60,000 bases of DNA from Neocallimastix lanati (nom. inval.) (taxonomy: Eukaryota; Neocallimastigomycota; Neocallimastigomycetes; Neocallimastigales; Neocallimastigaceae). This document shows positions 45,096 through 57,714 of this stretch, in pieces. The stretch lies in the NCBI GenBank assembly GCA_016946835.1, contig JACVTC010000026.1, forward strand, positions 515,001-575,000, given 5' to 3'. Made by a program: the position numbers and the translations under genes. Under the pieces are notes generated by a model. The model had not been told where the DNA came from. It saw only the letters and a program-made list of their open reading frames with translations, and made no database searches. How positions within the stretch are numbered: position 1 is the stretch's first letter; every line of letters starts with the position of its first letter.

Positions 45096-45560
45096 CATCA
45101 TCAGTGAAATCTGGATCTCAAAAAGCTCTTAAAGTTTTTATTCCATTATAATCTATTGAATAGTCCTTTTGTACTTTTAAGGTATTGTAATATTTGTATA
45201 TCTGTATTTAAATCAGCCTCAATTGGAAATTTTGCTTCTTGCTTTTGTTGTTGATATATATAATAGGGTTAATAATCATTCTTTTTTAATCAGTTTTATT
45301 AATTTTTTTCAGGGTTTTCCTTCTCTTTTAAATTTGCATTAATACATTGTTGTTTTTATTAATTTAGAATTGTATATATTATAGTTATTTAACTTTTTTT
45401 TTTTTTTTTTTTTTTTTTTCAATACAATCCTTTTGATTAACTTTGTAGTCTTTATTTGTATTAATTATATTAATTCAAATGTTTTTGTTTGCTCTTTTAT
45501 TTGTGGAAACTTTGTATTTATTGTTTATCTTTGTAACAACTTTGGTAATTTCTTTTATTC
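44620..45560 (-). pseudogene. Ty1/copia retrotransposon polyprotein relic (RNase H region)
   Basis: Minus-strand frames give the copia RNase H signature in order. DYSIDYNGIKTLRAF, a stop, then DPDFTDD lies near 45080-45170. TSGYIFVKRNSPISWKSFIY is at 45002-45060 (family pattern STSGY..F....PISW.S). EALSTTKAEYSSLIECTKQA is near 44930-44990 (family pattern ALSTTEAEY). Two long A runs, seen as T runs at 44983-45001 and 45065-45095, interrupt the protein exactly between conserved blocks. No LTRs, integrase or RT domain could be found. The upper limit, about 45560, is a guess from weakly coding-like sequence. Confidence 0.75.
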
Positions 45561-45890
45561 TCTTCTTCAATTAACATAAAATGTTAGTAGTAAACATAAT
45601 TTATTATTTTTATTTTACCAAATAAACAGATATTTTTTATTATATTGAATTAAGCTAATTTATAAAAATTAGAGTTATTGTGTTCTAAACCATTATCGGA
45701 TCAATATAGTATAATCTATATCTTATATTGAGCTTGTATTTAAGGTAAAATGATTTTTATCATTTGTATAGATGGTATACAAATGATAAAATGAACTTGT
45801 TTCATTAGTGGAAAAGCTTAAAATTATGTAAATATATAATTTAAATTAATTAATGAATAATATTATAATTAATAAATAGTTGATAAAAAT
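45561..45890. other. AT-rich DNA between the copia relic and the AAT tract
   Basis: Nothing recognised apart from a partial duplication: ATTTTTATCATTTGTATAGA near 45750 and CAAATGATAAAATGAAC near 45780 form a loose inverted repeat. Confidence 0.5.
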
Positions 45891-46662
<772 letters not shown>

Positions 46663-47140
46663 TTAGACTAAGAATAAACTTTATTTAACAATATAAAAAT
46701 AAAAAAAAAAAAAAAAAAAAAAAGTACATGAAAATAAAATACATGAAATTTTTTTTTACTTTAATGTTTAAAAATTAGTTTATGAGTTTCGATGACGAAA
46801 TGGTCTCTAACTCTTCTCCATTTATCAATGATAACTTCATATGGATTAAAATTATCATTCGAATCTATATATCAGAATTTTCTTTTTGCCATATCGTTTC
46901 GACAACGGTAGGTCTAATGGTATACAAATTGATCATAGTGAAAAAACCACTAATTTCATGAGGAATAGTATTTGTAAGGAGTTTCTTCCACAAATATGAA
47001 AATGGGAAAGAAGACTGTCTTGAAGTTGATTGAAAAATATTATTAATAAAAGGAATTTCTTTCCCCCGAAGAGATCTTTAAGATTTCATATACTGCATTT
47101 TCACCAAGAAAGAGACACAGTATGTAAAAAATTTATATAT
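46663..47140 (-). mobile_element. LINE copy F, 3'-end fragment
   Basis: Minus-strand match to copy D (4461-4935). It shares AGACTAAGAATAAACTTTAT, TACATGAAATTTTTTTT, GGTCTCTAACTCTTC, ATTATCATTCGAATCTATAT and GAGACACAGTATGTAAAAA. It is clearly more diverged than copies B and E are from each other. No poly(T) precedes the 3' end at 46663, so the tail has been lost. The copy stops where the AAAAT satellite begins. Confidence 0.75.
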
Positions 47141-47160
47141 TTTCATAATTAAATTAAATA

Positions 47161-48810
47161 AAATAAATAGTAGAATATTAAATAAGAAAAGTACAGATTG
47201 AATAAAATAAAATAAAATAAAATAAAATAAAATAAAATAAATAGTAGAAATATAAATATGAAGTACAGATTGAATAAAATAAAATAAAATAAAATAAAAT
47301 AAAATAAAATAAAATAAAATAAAATAAAATAAAATAAAATAAAATAAATAGTAGAAATATAGATATAAAAGTACAGATTGAATAAAATAAAATAAAATAA
47401 AATAAATAGTAGAAATATAGATATAAAAGTACAGATTGAATAAAATAAAATAAAATAAAATAAAATTAAATAAAATAAAATAAAATAAAATAAAATAAAA
47501 TAAAATAAAATAAAATAAAATAAAATAAAATAAAATAAAATAAAATAAAATAAAATAAAATAAAATAAAATAAAATAAAATAAAATAAAATAAAATAAAA
47601 TAAAATAAAATAAAATAAAATAAAATAAAATAAAATAAAATAAAATAAAATAAAATAAAATAAAATAAAATAAAATAAAATAAAATAAAATAAAATAAAA
47701 TAAAATAAAATAAAATAAAATAAAATAAAATAAAATAAAATAAAATAAAATAAAATAAAATAAAATAAAATAAAATAAAATAAAATAAAATAAAATAAAA
47801 TAAAATAAATAGTAGAAATATAGATATAAAAGTACAGATTGAATAAAATAAAATAAAATAAAATAAAATTAAATAAAATAAAATAAAATAAAATAAAATA
47901 AAATAAAATAAAATAAAATAAAATAAAATAAAATAAAATAAAATAAAATAAAATAAAATAAAATAAAATAAAATAAAATAAAATAAAATAAAATAAAATA
48001 AAATAAAATAAAATAAAATAAAATAAAATAAATAAATAAAATAAAATAAAATAAAATAAAATAAAATAAAATAAATAAAATAAAATAAAATAAAATAAAA
48101 TAAAATAAATAGTAGAAATATAAATATGAAGTACAGATTGAATAAAATAAAATAAAATAAATAGTAGAAATATAAATATGAAATACAGATTGAATAAAAT
48201 AAAATAAAATAAATAGTAGAAATATAATTATGAAGTACAGATTGAATAAAATAAAATAAAATAAAACAAAATAAAATAAATAGTAGAAATATAAATATGA
48301 AGTACAGATTGAATAAAATAAAATAAAATAAAATATATAGTAGAAATATAAATATGAAGTACAGATTGAATAAAATAAAATAAAATAAAATAAAATAAAA
48401 TAAATAGTAGAAATATAAATATGAAGTACAGATTGAATAAAATAAAATAAAATAAAATAAAATAAAATAAATAGTAGAAATATAAATATGAAGTACAGAT
48501 TGAATAAAATAAAATAAAATAAAATATATAGTAGAAATATAAATATGAAGTACAGATTGAATAAAATAAAATAAAATAAAATAAAATAAAATAAAATAAA
48601 ATAAAATAAAATAAAATAAAATAAAATAAAATAAAATAAAATAAAATAAAATAAAATAAAATAAAATAAAATAAAATAAAATAAAATAAAATAAAATAAA
48701 ATAAAATAAAATAAAATAAAATAAAATAAAATAAAATAAAATAAAATAAAATAAATAATAGAAATATAAATATGAAGTACAGATTGAATAAAATAAAATA
48801 AAATAAATAT
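47161..48810. repeat. Composite satellite: AAAAT arrays with 14 interspersed copies of a ~35-bp unit
   Basis: Pentanucleotide AAAAT (TAAAA) arrays of about 3 to more than 70 units are separated by 14 copies of a unit running TAGTAGAAATATAAATATGA plus AGTACAGATTGAAT. Copies begin near 47169, 47242, 47349, 47407, 47811, 48111, 48162, 48215, 48280, 48338, 48405, 48471, 48529 and 48758. Two variants exist: ATAGATATAAAAGTACAG (three early copies) and ATAAATATGAAGTACAG (most others). The largest arrays are about 47454-47810, 47840-48110 and 48556-48755. Confidence 0.95.
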
Positions 48811-48971
48811 ATAAAAATAATTAATATAATTAATTTTTTAAAAGTTTTTTTCTAATAAAACTTTATTAAATAAAATTTATATAATTAAATAATATTATTT
48901 GCTTTAGATGTAATATAATAAATAAAAAAAAATTATTTATAGTATTTCTTATATTCCTTTCTCTTAACTCT

Positions 48972-49003
<32 letters not shown>

Positions 49004-49089
49004 TTTGTTTTAAATAATTTTTCTATATTCATTTATATGAATATAAATGAATACTTTTTAAAACTATATAAAAAATTTTTTTTCTAAAT
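48811..49089. other. 3' flank of eIF5B
   Basis: AT-rich, with a 28-base T run at 48971-48998. Nothing else is seen. Confidence 0.5.
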
Positions 49090-52000
49090 TTAGTCAATAC
49101 TTAAAATCTTCTTTAATTGAATAATAAGAGCCCATTCTTCTTTAGTTACATCATTACGGAAGGTTGATTTTAAAATATCAATAGAAGCTCTAGTAATACG
49201 ACTGTAAAGTAGATCCTTTTCGAAGAAGTGTCTACCAACCATCTTTGGTGTTTCGTAAACTGGACTTTCAATCTTAATAGCAACAGCTGGATCACCCTTA
49301 CGAACAACTTCTTTAGCTTTGTGATTTAATTCAATACCAATAACTTTACCTATTGATACAATTTGATTTTCAGCATTAACAACACATAATGGTGTACCAA
49401 TTCTTAATTGACCTTCAAGGACATCGACACCAATTACAATTGGATTACGTTTATTAAAGACACAACCTGGAACAATCTTTAATTTACATGGGAATACAGC
49501 ACTTGGAGCTTGATCACGACGACGAGTTTCAGTAACTTCTTCCATGTATTTTGTAAATTGATCAAATAAGTGATAAATAATATCAGCCTTAAAGATTTTA
49601 ACACCCATTTCATCTGCAAGGTCTTGAGCTTCTTTATCAACTTTAACATCAAATGCTAAAATTTGTGCATATTCTGGTTGAGATTCAAGCATAATACTAG
49701 CTCTAATAATATCTTTCTTGTGAACTGGTCCAATATTAATACCAGAAACTGGAATTTTACTTTCACGTAAGAACTCCAATAAGGCTTCAAGGGAACCTAA
49801 TGTTGATGCTTGAACACATACACCTTTACCACTCTTATCTATTGCTGATTGAAGATTCTGAAGATCAGACATAACTTCATCTAATAAATCTTCTTCATCG
49901 TCACCTGGTTGAACAACCAAAAGTCTTGAACCTGCAATAGCCTTTTCAAGATCTGGAGCACAAATCTTAACACCAAGAGCAGCCTTGACTTCTTTGTGAT
50001 GAATATAAGCAGATTTTACACGTAATTCTCTCATTGGTTGAGGTGTCAATAATGCACGAATATTTGTGGCGATTGGTCCATTCAAACCACATAGTACAAT
50101 TCTATCACCTTCGTGTAATTTACCATTTGATAAAATAACATCAATTGTAGTACCAAGACCTTCAATAACCTTAACTTCAAGAACAGTACATTCTAATTCA
50201 GAAAGGTACATTAAATCATTGGTCATTCTTTCTTGTGTTAACTTAACTAACAAACGTAAAAGATCAGGAATACCTTCACCAGTATGAGCAGATGTTGGAC
50301 AAAGAGAAACATATTTGGAGAAATTCTTATTTTCATATGAGAGAGTAGCGTTCAAACCTTGTTCATTAAAAGCAACAATTGTTTGTTGAACACGTTCTTC
50401 AAATTCTTGAATAACATGTTTTGGTTGTTGAGCAAGTGTTTCTTGAATTGGAGCATCTGGGATTGCTTTCCAACCATAAATACGATCAATTTTATTTAAT
50501 GCGACTACAAATGGTGTTTTTCTTTGACGTAATAATCCAATAGATTCAAGAGTTTGTGGTTCTAATCCATGCATAATATCAACAACTAATACCGCAATAT
50601 TACATAATGAAGAACCACGAGAACGTAAGTTTGTGAAAGATTCGTGACCTGGTGTATCGATGACCAATAAACCTGGAACTTTGTATTCAAAACCATCATT
50701 ATTTAATTTTGCTGTTTTTATCTTGATAGATTCCATTGGGAAGTAAGTAGCACCAATTTGCTGGGTAATACCTCCAGCTTCTCCATCTTGAACGTTAGTT
50801 TGACGAATTTTATCTAATAATTTAGTTTTACCTGTATCAACATGTCCAAGAACGACACAAATTGGAGAACGTAAATCATTTTCGTTTCTAGCTTGTAAAG
50901 CATCTTCCATACGTTTCTTTAATAGCAAAAACAACAACAATTATTATTATTATAATAATATTATTAATGAATTATCGCTTTATTATTTTCAATTTATATA
51001 TAAGATAATAGTTTAATGATAACTGAAATAAATTTAATTTATTTTCATCAATCATACCTTTCTACGTTGAGCAGACTCTTCTTTTCTTTTTTTCCTTTCT
51101 TCTTCATCTTCTTCATCTTCTTCATCATCTTCTTCTTCATCATTTTGTTCTTGTTTTTTAGAAGTTTTTGGCTTTGTTTCTTTTGATTTTTTCTCTTCTT
51201 TAATTTCTATTTAATTAAAATTAAAAATTTATTTTTAATTAATTACGCAATATACTATCTCTAAAATATAATTGTTATTTTTATGTAACATTAAAATCTC
51301 AATTAAATTTTAATATGTACCTTTTTCTTCTTCTTCATCTTCCCAGCTATCCTTAATATCTTCATTTTCCTTTTCTTTCTTTTCATCTTTTTCTTCCTTT
51401 TCTTCATCTTCTTCTTCCTCATCTTCATCTTCCCAACTGTCTTTAACTTCCTTCTTTGGAGCTGGAGCTGGAATTACTTCGGCATCATCATCTAAAAAGT
51501 CTTCCCAACTATCTTTAACATCTTCCTTTGTTTCTTCAACTTCTTTTACAGATTCTTCTTTTGAAGATACTTCTGTAGATTCAGCTTGTGAATTAGTTTG
51601 ACTTTTCTTATTATTCTTCTTTCTTTTACCATAAACAACCTTTTTCTTCTTTTCACCATCTTTCTTTTCAAAAGCAGCTATAGTTACACCTTGTTCTAAC
51701 ATTTGTTGCAATTTTAATTTGTTTCTTTGTTGGGCTTCTTTTTGTGATTTAGTTAAATATTTACCTTCCTTCTTTAATCTTTCTTTCTTTAACTATTATT
51801 TTTTTTGAAATAAGTTAGAAATAACAATTAAGAAATAATTAATAATATATTTATAAAATTTTAATAAAACTAAATTATTTAATTATTTATCATTAAAAAC
51901 TATATAGTTAGTTATATATACTCTTTCTTTTTCTTTCTTTTGTTGTCTTGCTTCTTCTTTTTTTCTTTCTTCTTCTGCAATTAAACGTTCTTCTTCTTCA

Positions 52001-53070
52001 ATTCTCTTTCTTTCTTCTTCTTCTAATCTTTTTCTTTCTTCTTCCATAGCTTTTTGCTTTTCAATCATTGCTTTTAATGCAGCAACTGGAGGACCCTTTC
52101 TTTTACCTTTAGCTGGAGTTGCTGGAGTAGTTGGAGTAGAAGGTTCTGGAGTTGAAGCTCCTGAGTTATTTTGAGAAGCTGCCTTTTCTTTTTTAGCTTT
52201 TTCCTTTTTAGCTTGTTTTTGACGTTCTTTACGTTCTCTTTCTTTTTCTTTTTTAGATTTGAGTTTAGTTGGTTTTGGTGGTTCATCTTCCATAACACCT
52301 TTAAGATTTTCAATACCTGGGATAACGAATTCATCTTCTTCAGCATCAAGTTTAGCTAAAATTTCTGCGGCATCTTCAACATCATCATTATTTCTATTCT
52401 TCTTCTTCTTTTTATTTTTGTTTGCTCTAGCAACCATTGACATTAAACCACCTAAATCATTTCCATCTTCATCTTGATTAAATTTAACTTCGTTTTGTGG
52501 TTTACTTTCTTCAATAGAAAGTCCTTCAATATTAATTTCTTCTTGTTCTTCGACTTCCCTTTAAATATTTATTTAAATATTTATTGATTTCAATTAATAT
52601 TATATATAATATATTCATTTTAATTAAAAAATCATTCTACGAATTATAAATTATATTATTTACATTTATTATTTTAAATGATTTATGATTATATATTGAT
52701 TATATAATCATAATTTAAATACAAATCATATATTTTACTTTTTACTTTTAAAAATATTATTTTATATTTCATTTCTTTGTAATTATTTATTTTATTAATT
52801 CAATTATTTTATACTTTTTTTTTATATTATTTTCAATTAATTAAAATTTTTATATTTATATATTTATCACTTCTTTTAATCTATTCAAGTTTTTTTTTTC
52901 ACGATTTCATTTTTTTATTATAAATAAATAAAATAAAAAAAAATAAAAAAATAAAATAATAAAAAATAAAAATAAAAAAAAAGGAAAAAAATTAAATAAT
53001 ACTTTTTTTGAGCTTGTAATTTAGCTTTAATTTGATTTTGAGTCTTCTTATTTCCCTTCTTCTTAGCCAT
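49090..53070 (-). CDS. FUN12: Translation initiation factor eIF5B (IF2 family GTPase), 5 exons
   Basis: Exons: 53070-53003, 52558-51922, 51792-51321, 51206-51058, 50916-49090; all introns GT-AG and all phases agree, giving 1050 aa. eIF5B is the cytosolic GTPase that joins the 60S subunit to the initiation complex and is released on GTP hydrolysis. The N-terminus is [15 protein letters not shown]. Residues about 25-440 are charged Lys/Glu-rich with three DSWED motifs and [12 protein letters not shown], a family landmark. The G domain has G1 GHVDTGKT (466-473), G2 TQQIGA (493-498), G3 DTPGH (529-533), G4 NKID (583-586) and a G5-like SAHTGEG. Domains II-IV follow, ending [17 protein letters not shown], typical of the eIF1A-binding C-terminus. 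Asp at position 4 of G1 (HVDTGK) is normal for this family. Human eIF5B is longer and yeast Fun12 is about 1000 aa. Confidence 0.95.
52559..53002 (-). other. First intron of eIF5B (444 bp)
   Basis: Donor AAAAAA/GTATTA and acceptor TTTAAAG. A phase-2 join makes QAQKK-EVEEQEE. It is the longest intron seen in the window and carries long A/T runs. The other eIF5B introns are 51793-51921, 51207-51320 and 50917-51057 (129, 114 and 141 bp). Confidence 0.8.
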
Positions 53071-53617
53071 CTGTAAGTATTAATTTTTTATAAGCAATAA
53101 TCAAGTGTATAAATAATGGTATTTTATTGTAACAACTATTATTTATTTTTTCTTATATAAACATAATAATTTTATAAATGTTTATTTTAGACAATTAATA
53201 TTAAATCATTAATATCAGTATATCTATTAATGATTGTCTAGAAATAAAATAATAAATTATATTTTTTCTAATAAAATTTATTACTTTTATTATAATAATT
53301 TTTTCTAATTATTTAAAGTGCAACCTAGAAATATTTTTTCTTTTTTCTTTTTTTACATAATTCTTTCTTCCAATCAAACTAATTTAATCAACATTACATA
53401 ATACATCATATATATTTCAATATAATACAATATATTTATTCATTTAATAAATAAGAAAAGTAATATAAGATTGAAAATTATTAATTTATTATCCTTTTTT
53501 TTAAATACTAATAAAAAAATTTTTTTAAAATATTGAAATTGAAATTTAAGTGAAATATTAAGTATTTAAAAATATTTAAATAAATATTTATATAATATTA
53601 TTGAATTATTAAATTGT

Positions 53618-53649
<32 letters not shown>

Positions 53650-54729
53650 CATATAAAACTTAAGTATAATTTGATTTTTAATTTTTAAATAATTTAATGG
53701 AGATATAAAAATACCTCTATCTGTAAATCATGTTTTAAAGTGTTATTAATTATTTTATATTATATTTTTATTATTTTTAAATTTTATTGATATGAATAAT
53801 AATGTTATTCTTACTAATTTTATTATTAATTTTTTTTTAAATTTTTTGTTTATTGTATGAGATGTAGATTTAAAATAATAACGAAATATTTGTTTATTAT
53901 ATAAGATGTAGATTTAAAATGTTCTATAAAATTTCATAATTATATGAAGTTTTATAGAAAAAAGGTTTTATAAAAAAGGTTTTATAAAACATTTTTTATA
54001 AAATTTTTTTTCTTCATCAGTTAGTTTTAATTAAATGTCTAAAATATAATTTCTTGTATTAAATTTCATTTCAAAACATATTTATTATAATATTTATATT
54101 TAAAAAACTAATGATAATAATAGTTTTATTATCATTAGTTTTTTAAATATTTTTTTTTTAGTATTTTCAATGTAGATGTAATTTTAATTATGATAATAAT
54201 TATCATTATTACCATTCTCTTTTTCTTTTTAAAAGATTCAATTCTGTATAATACTATATATTTGGAGTTTAATAAATAAATAAATAAATAATATTTAAAT
54301 TGTAAATTTTATTAGATTGTAATTCACTAACATCTATCAATATCAACTTTCATAAAAATAAAAATATTTTGTGTAAATTATTAAAAATTATTTTTTTAAT
54401 ATATAAAATGTTTTTATTATTTTTATTTTAATTATTATAATAGTTATTCTTTATGTAATACATATATTTAATAAGATTTTTTTAAATAAAATTTATAATT
54501 TAATATATATTCTATCATATAGTTAATATGTATATATAAATAAAGTATTAAAAATATATTTTTTGAATTAATTTATATATATAATATTATGTAAATTGTA
54601 AAAATTAAAATTAAATTGAAAACAGTTAATCAAAATTTATCTTATAATTCTATATTATTTTTGACATTACTTCTTTTTGTGTATATAATTTCTTTATATT
54701 AATTAAAAAAATATTTATTAATATTCTAT
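53071..54729. promoter_or_regulatory. Intergenic region between RRB1 3' end and eIF5B start
   Basis: Contains the eIF5B promoter by position, but no defined element can be named. Visible structure: a 44-bp-spaced direct repeat (TTTGTTTATTRTATRAGATG at about 53846 and 53890), an imperfect 17-bp hairpin (53922-53938 with 53942-53958), a perfect 24-bp hairpin (54096-54150), and a run of A at 53625-53649. Confidence 0.45.
54096..54150. repeat. Perfect 24-bp inverted repeat with 7-bp loop
   Basis: ATATTTAAAAAACTAATGAT plus AATA (54096-54119) is exactly reversed and complemented at 54127-54150. It lies about 580 bp beyond the RRB1 stop codon and about 1.0 kb upstream of eIF5B. It could be a small MITE remnant or a hairpin in RNA; neither can be decided from sequence alone. 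Confidence 0.85.
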
Positions 54730-56924
54730 TTATTGTGAGTTAATTGTCTTGAAAATATTGAATCCGTCACTTGCTGTACTTCCTATTACACCAGTTAATT
54801 GCTTATGCCAATGAATTTCTTTAATATCTTCTTGACCCTTTATTGAATAAATAAATATAATTTAAAATTTGAAATTATTATTTAATTTTAAATATAATTA
54901 GATTTATAGATAATTACTAAATATATATATATATACAAATATATACTTGATGAATAAACATTAATTGTGGAGGAATATCTTGAACATCAGAATTAATATT
55001 CTTTTCTTCTTCAACATCACGTTCCACAGACAAATCCCATAAAGTTAATTGATTATCTGCACCGCTAACGGCTAACATAGAACTATCTTGTGGATGGAAT
55101 TCAATACTTGTAATTGGAGCTGTATGCCATTTAAAACTAGCAACTGGTGCAGTATTATTACTACCAAAGTTTTGACGTAAATCCCAAATCTTAAATATAC
55201 CGTCATCAGCACCAGAAGCCATTAAAAATTCAGTAGTTTGGTTCCAATGAATAACATTTACGTCAGTATCATGAGCTTTAACATTAAGTTGGTTACGCTT
55301 TCCAGCACGAGCATCCCAGATCTTAATAGTTTGATCAGCTGAACAAGAAGCAAATACATTCTTTTCCTTTGGAGCCCATTGAATATCTTCAACGGAAGAC
55401 TGATGTCCAGTAAATGGTTGAATATCTGTTTTAAATGAACTATCTGTTGGATTAGTTAAGTAAATATGCTTATTAATATCACCAGAAAGTAATCTACCAG
55501 TTTCGGCTTTACTCCAATCTAAAGCAAAACCTTCAGCACGACCGTGTGCATTAACAGTATACATTGGTTTAATGTTCTTTGGATTAACCATGACACCTGG
55601 TACATCAAAACTCTTAACAGCTGAAGTAATATCGAAAATATTAACTTTACCAGTTTCTGACCATGTAGCAACAATATGTGATTCTGGATGTGGCATAACT
55701 CTAACTCTATTAATACCACCTTGATGTGGAATTGCTTTATATTCTAAAATTGGATCATCATCTAAACCATCATCGGAATTATCATCCTCGAAATCATCTA
55801 GTGTAGACATATATATATAATTAATTAATTATATTAATTAATAATTATTATAATAAGTATCAATTATTAATAAAACAATGCTTATATAAATAAATGTTAA
55901 TATAATAATATTATAATAAAATATTGTATTAATAATAATTTATTTACCATCGTATTTAGTTTTATTCATTTGTGACATCTTCAAAATATATAATTGATTA
56001 TTTTTTTGTTCTTCAGCTTGAGAACCAGCAACAAGATAAGCTGTCATAGGAAACTTTTATTAATAAAATTAAATAATAAAAATCAAATTATATAATTATT
56101 AAATTATTATAAATTATTTTTAATTATTATTATTATTATTATTATTAATTTTATAATTCTTATTTATAATTATTTAAATATTTACGGTAGTACGATTAAC
56201 ACCTAAATTATCACCTAAGAAATCGAAACTTAAACAAGGCCATTCAACATTCATTGTATGTAACATTTCATATGCAGTATTATCAACAACAAGAACCTCG
56301 TTTTCACCCATTTCTTTTCCTGGCATATAAGTCTTTTTATTTTTTTATTCATTATTTATTATGATACCATTATTTTAATAATTAGAATTTAATTTTTTTA
56401 AATTTTAAATATTAATTATATATAAATTCATTATATCAAAATCACTATTATTATACTTTAATATATATATATATATTATATTTACTTCATGTTTTGTTTC
56501 TTCTTCATCCTCATCAATTTCCATTCCTAAATGATTTAAATAAAATTATAATTTTTATAAATAATACATTTTAGATAAATACAATTATCTCGAAAATTTT
56601 TTTGTCCATACTTATTAATAACTTTTTTTTTTTTTTTTTATTCATTTCATTTTTTATCTTATTTGATTTTTGTTTATTTTTTTTTATTATTTTATTTTTT
56701 TTTCTATTTGCATTTTTATATCTAATTATTTTATTTTATTATTCAATGTTTGATTGTTATATACCTTCATCATCATTAGTTTCAACAATTTCTTCATCAC
56801 TTTCATTATCATCACCATATGGATCTTCAAATTCACCCATTTCATTTATATCCATGACATCATTTTTTCTTTGATTATCCTTCTTTTTGGAACTAGAAGT
56901 ACTGAAATCTGCTGAACGTTTCAT
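54730..56924 (-). CDS. RRB1: Rrb1/GRWD1 WD40 ribosome-assembly protein, 6 exons
   Basis: Exons: 56924-56765, 56526-56486, 56332-56186, 56053-55948, 55797-54947, 54837-54730; all GT-AG with agreeing phases, 470 aa. The family (yeast Rrb1, human GRWD1) is a nucleolar chaperone of 60S protein uL3 (Rpl3). The start is MKRSADFSTSSSKKKDN, basic, followed by an acidic stretch EMGEFEDPYGDDNESDEE. Family landmarks: EWPCLSFDFLGDNLG, FPMTAYLVAGSQAE, an acidic DDDFEDDNSDDGLDDDP loop, HQGGINRVRVMPH. WD repeats follow with clear endings IKIWDAR, FKIWDLR and LTLWDLS. The last exon gives GQEDIKEIHWHKQLTG and STASDGFNIFKTINSQ, the conserved end. In-frame ATGs upstream of 56924 lie in AT-forced sequence and were rejected. 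It sits upstream of eIF5B in the same orientation. Confidence 0.95.
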
Positions 56925-57262
56925 TTTTATATATATATTTTTTAATATTAATGGATTAAACAAATAATTTTTGAATTTAATTATAAAACGACTATATGAA
57001 AAATAAATAAAAAATGATTTTTTTAAATGATAGTGTTTCTGTATTATATTTATATATAATATTTTATTAAACAATTTATATAATAAATATAAACGAAGTA
57101 TTTTATATATATAAATATAATAATAATAATAATATAAAATTAAAAAATAAAATAATAAAAAATAATAAAAATATATATAATATTTCTCAAAAACTTTTCT
57201 ATTTGTGTAATGTTTAATAGTTATTTTAATTAATATTTTTATTATTAATAATATTTCAATAT

Positions 57263-57293
<31 letters not shown>

Positions 57294-57714
57294 GTAAAAT
57301 CAACCAATCAAAATTACATGAAATATATTAATCAAAACTTTTTTTTATGATATTAAAATTCAAAACTTTAAATTATAATTAATATTTAATATTAAAATCT
57401 TTATATTTTTTATAAAAAAAAAAAAAAAAACAGTTATTGAAAGATATATACATATTGATTGTAAATGTATAGTTAATTAAAGAAGAATAAATTTATTTTA
57501 TAATAATAATGATAATATATTATTTATTTTATTCTATTTTTTAATATTTTAAAAAATAAAAGCATTTTAATTTTCTTTTATGTAATATTTATAAAATTAA
57601 TTTCATATAATGTATTTAGTTAATAATTAAAAGTTTATTGTTTTTATTTATTTGTTAATTTGGTCTTTAATTATTATTATTGTTATTTTTCAACTTTATT
57701 TTTCTAAATAAGAA
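56925..57714. promoter_or_regulatory. Intergenic region with the RRB1 promoter and RhoGEF 3' flank
   Basis: 790 bp of AT-rich DNA with a 22-base T run followed by an A run (57261-57293) and an A run at 57414-57430. No specific element recognised. Confidence 0.4.

Noticed and set aside
49090-53070. A frameshift between exons 2 and 3 of eIF5B
   Set aside because: A first reading seemed out of phase. Rechecking the bases at 51781-51800 showed that both ends are phase 0 and the frame is continuous.
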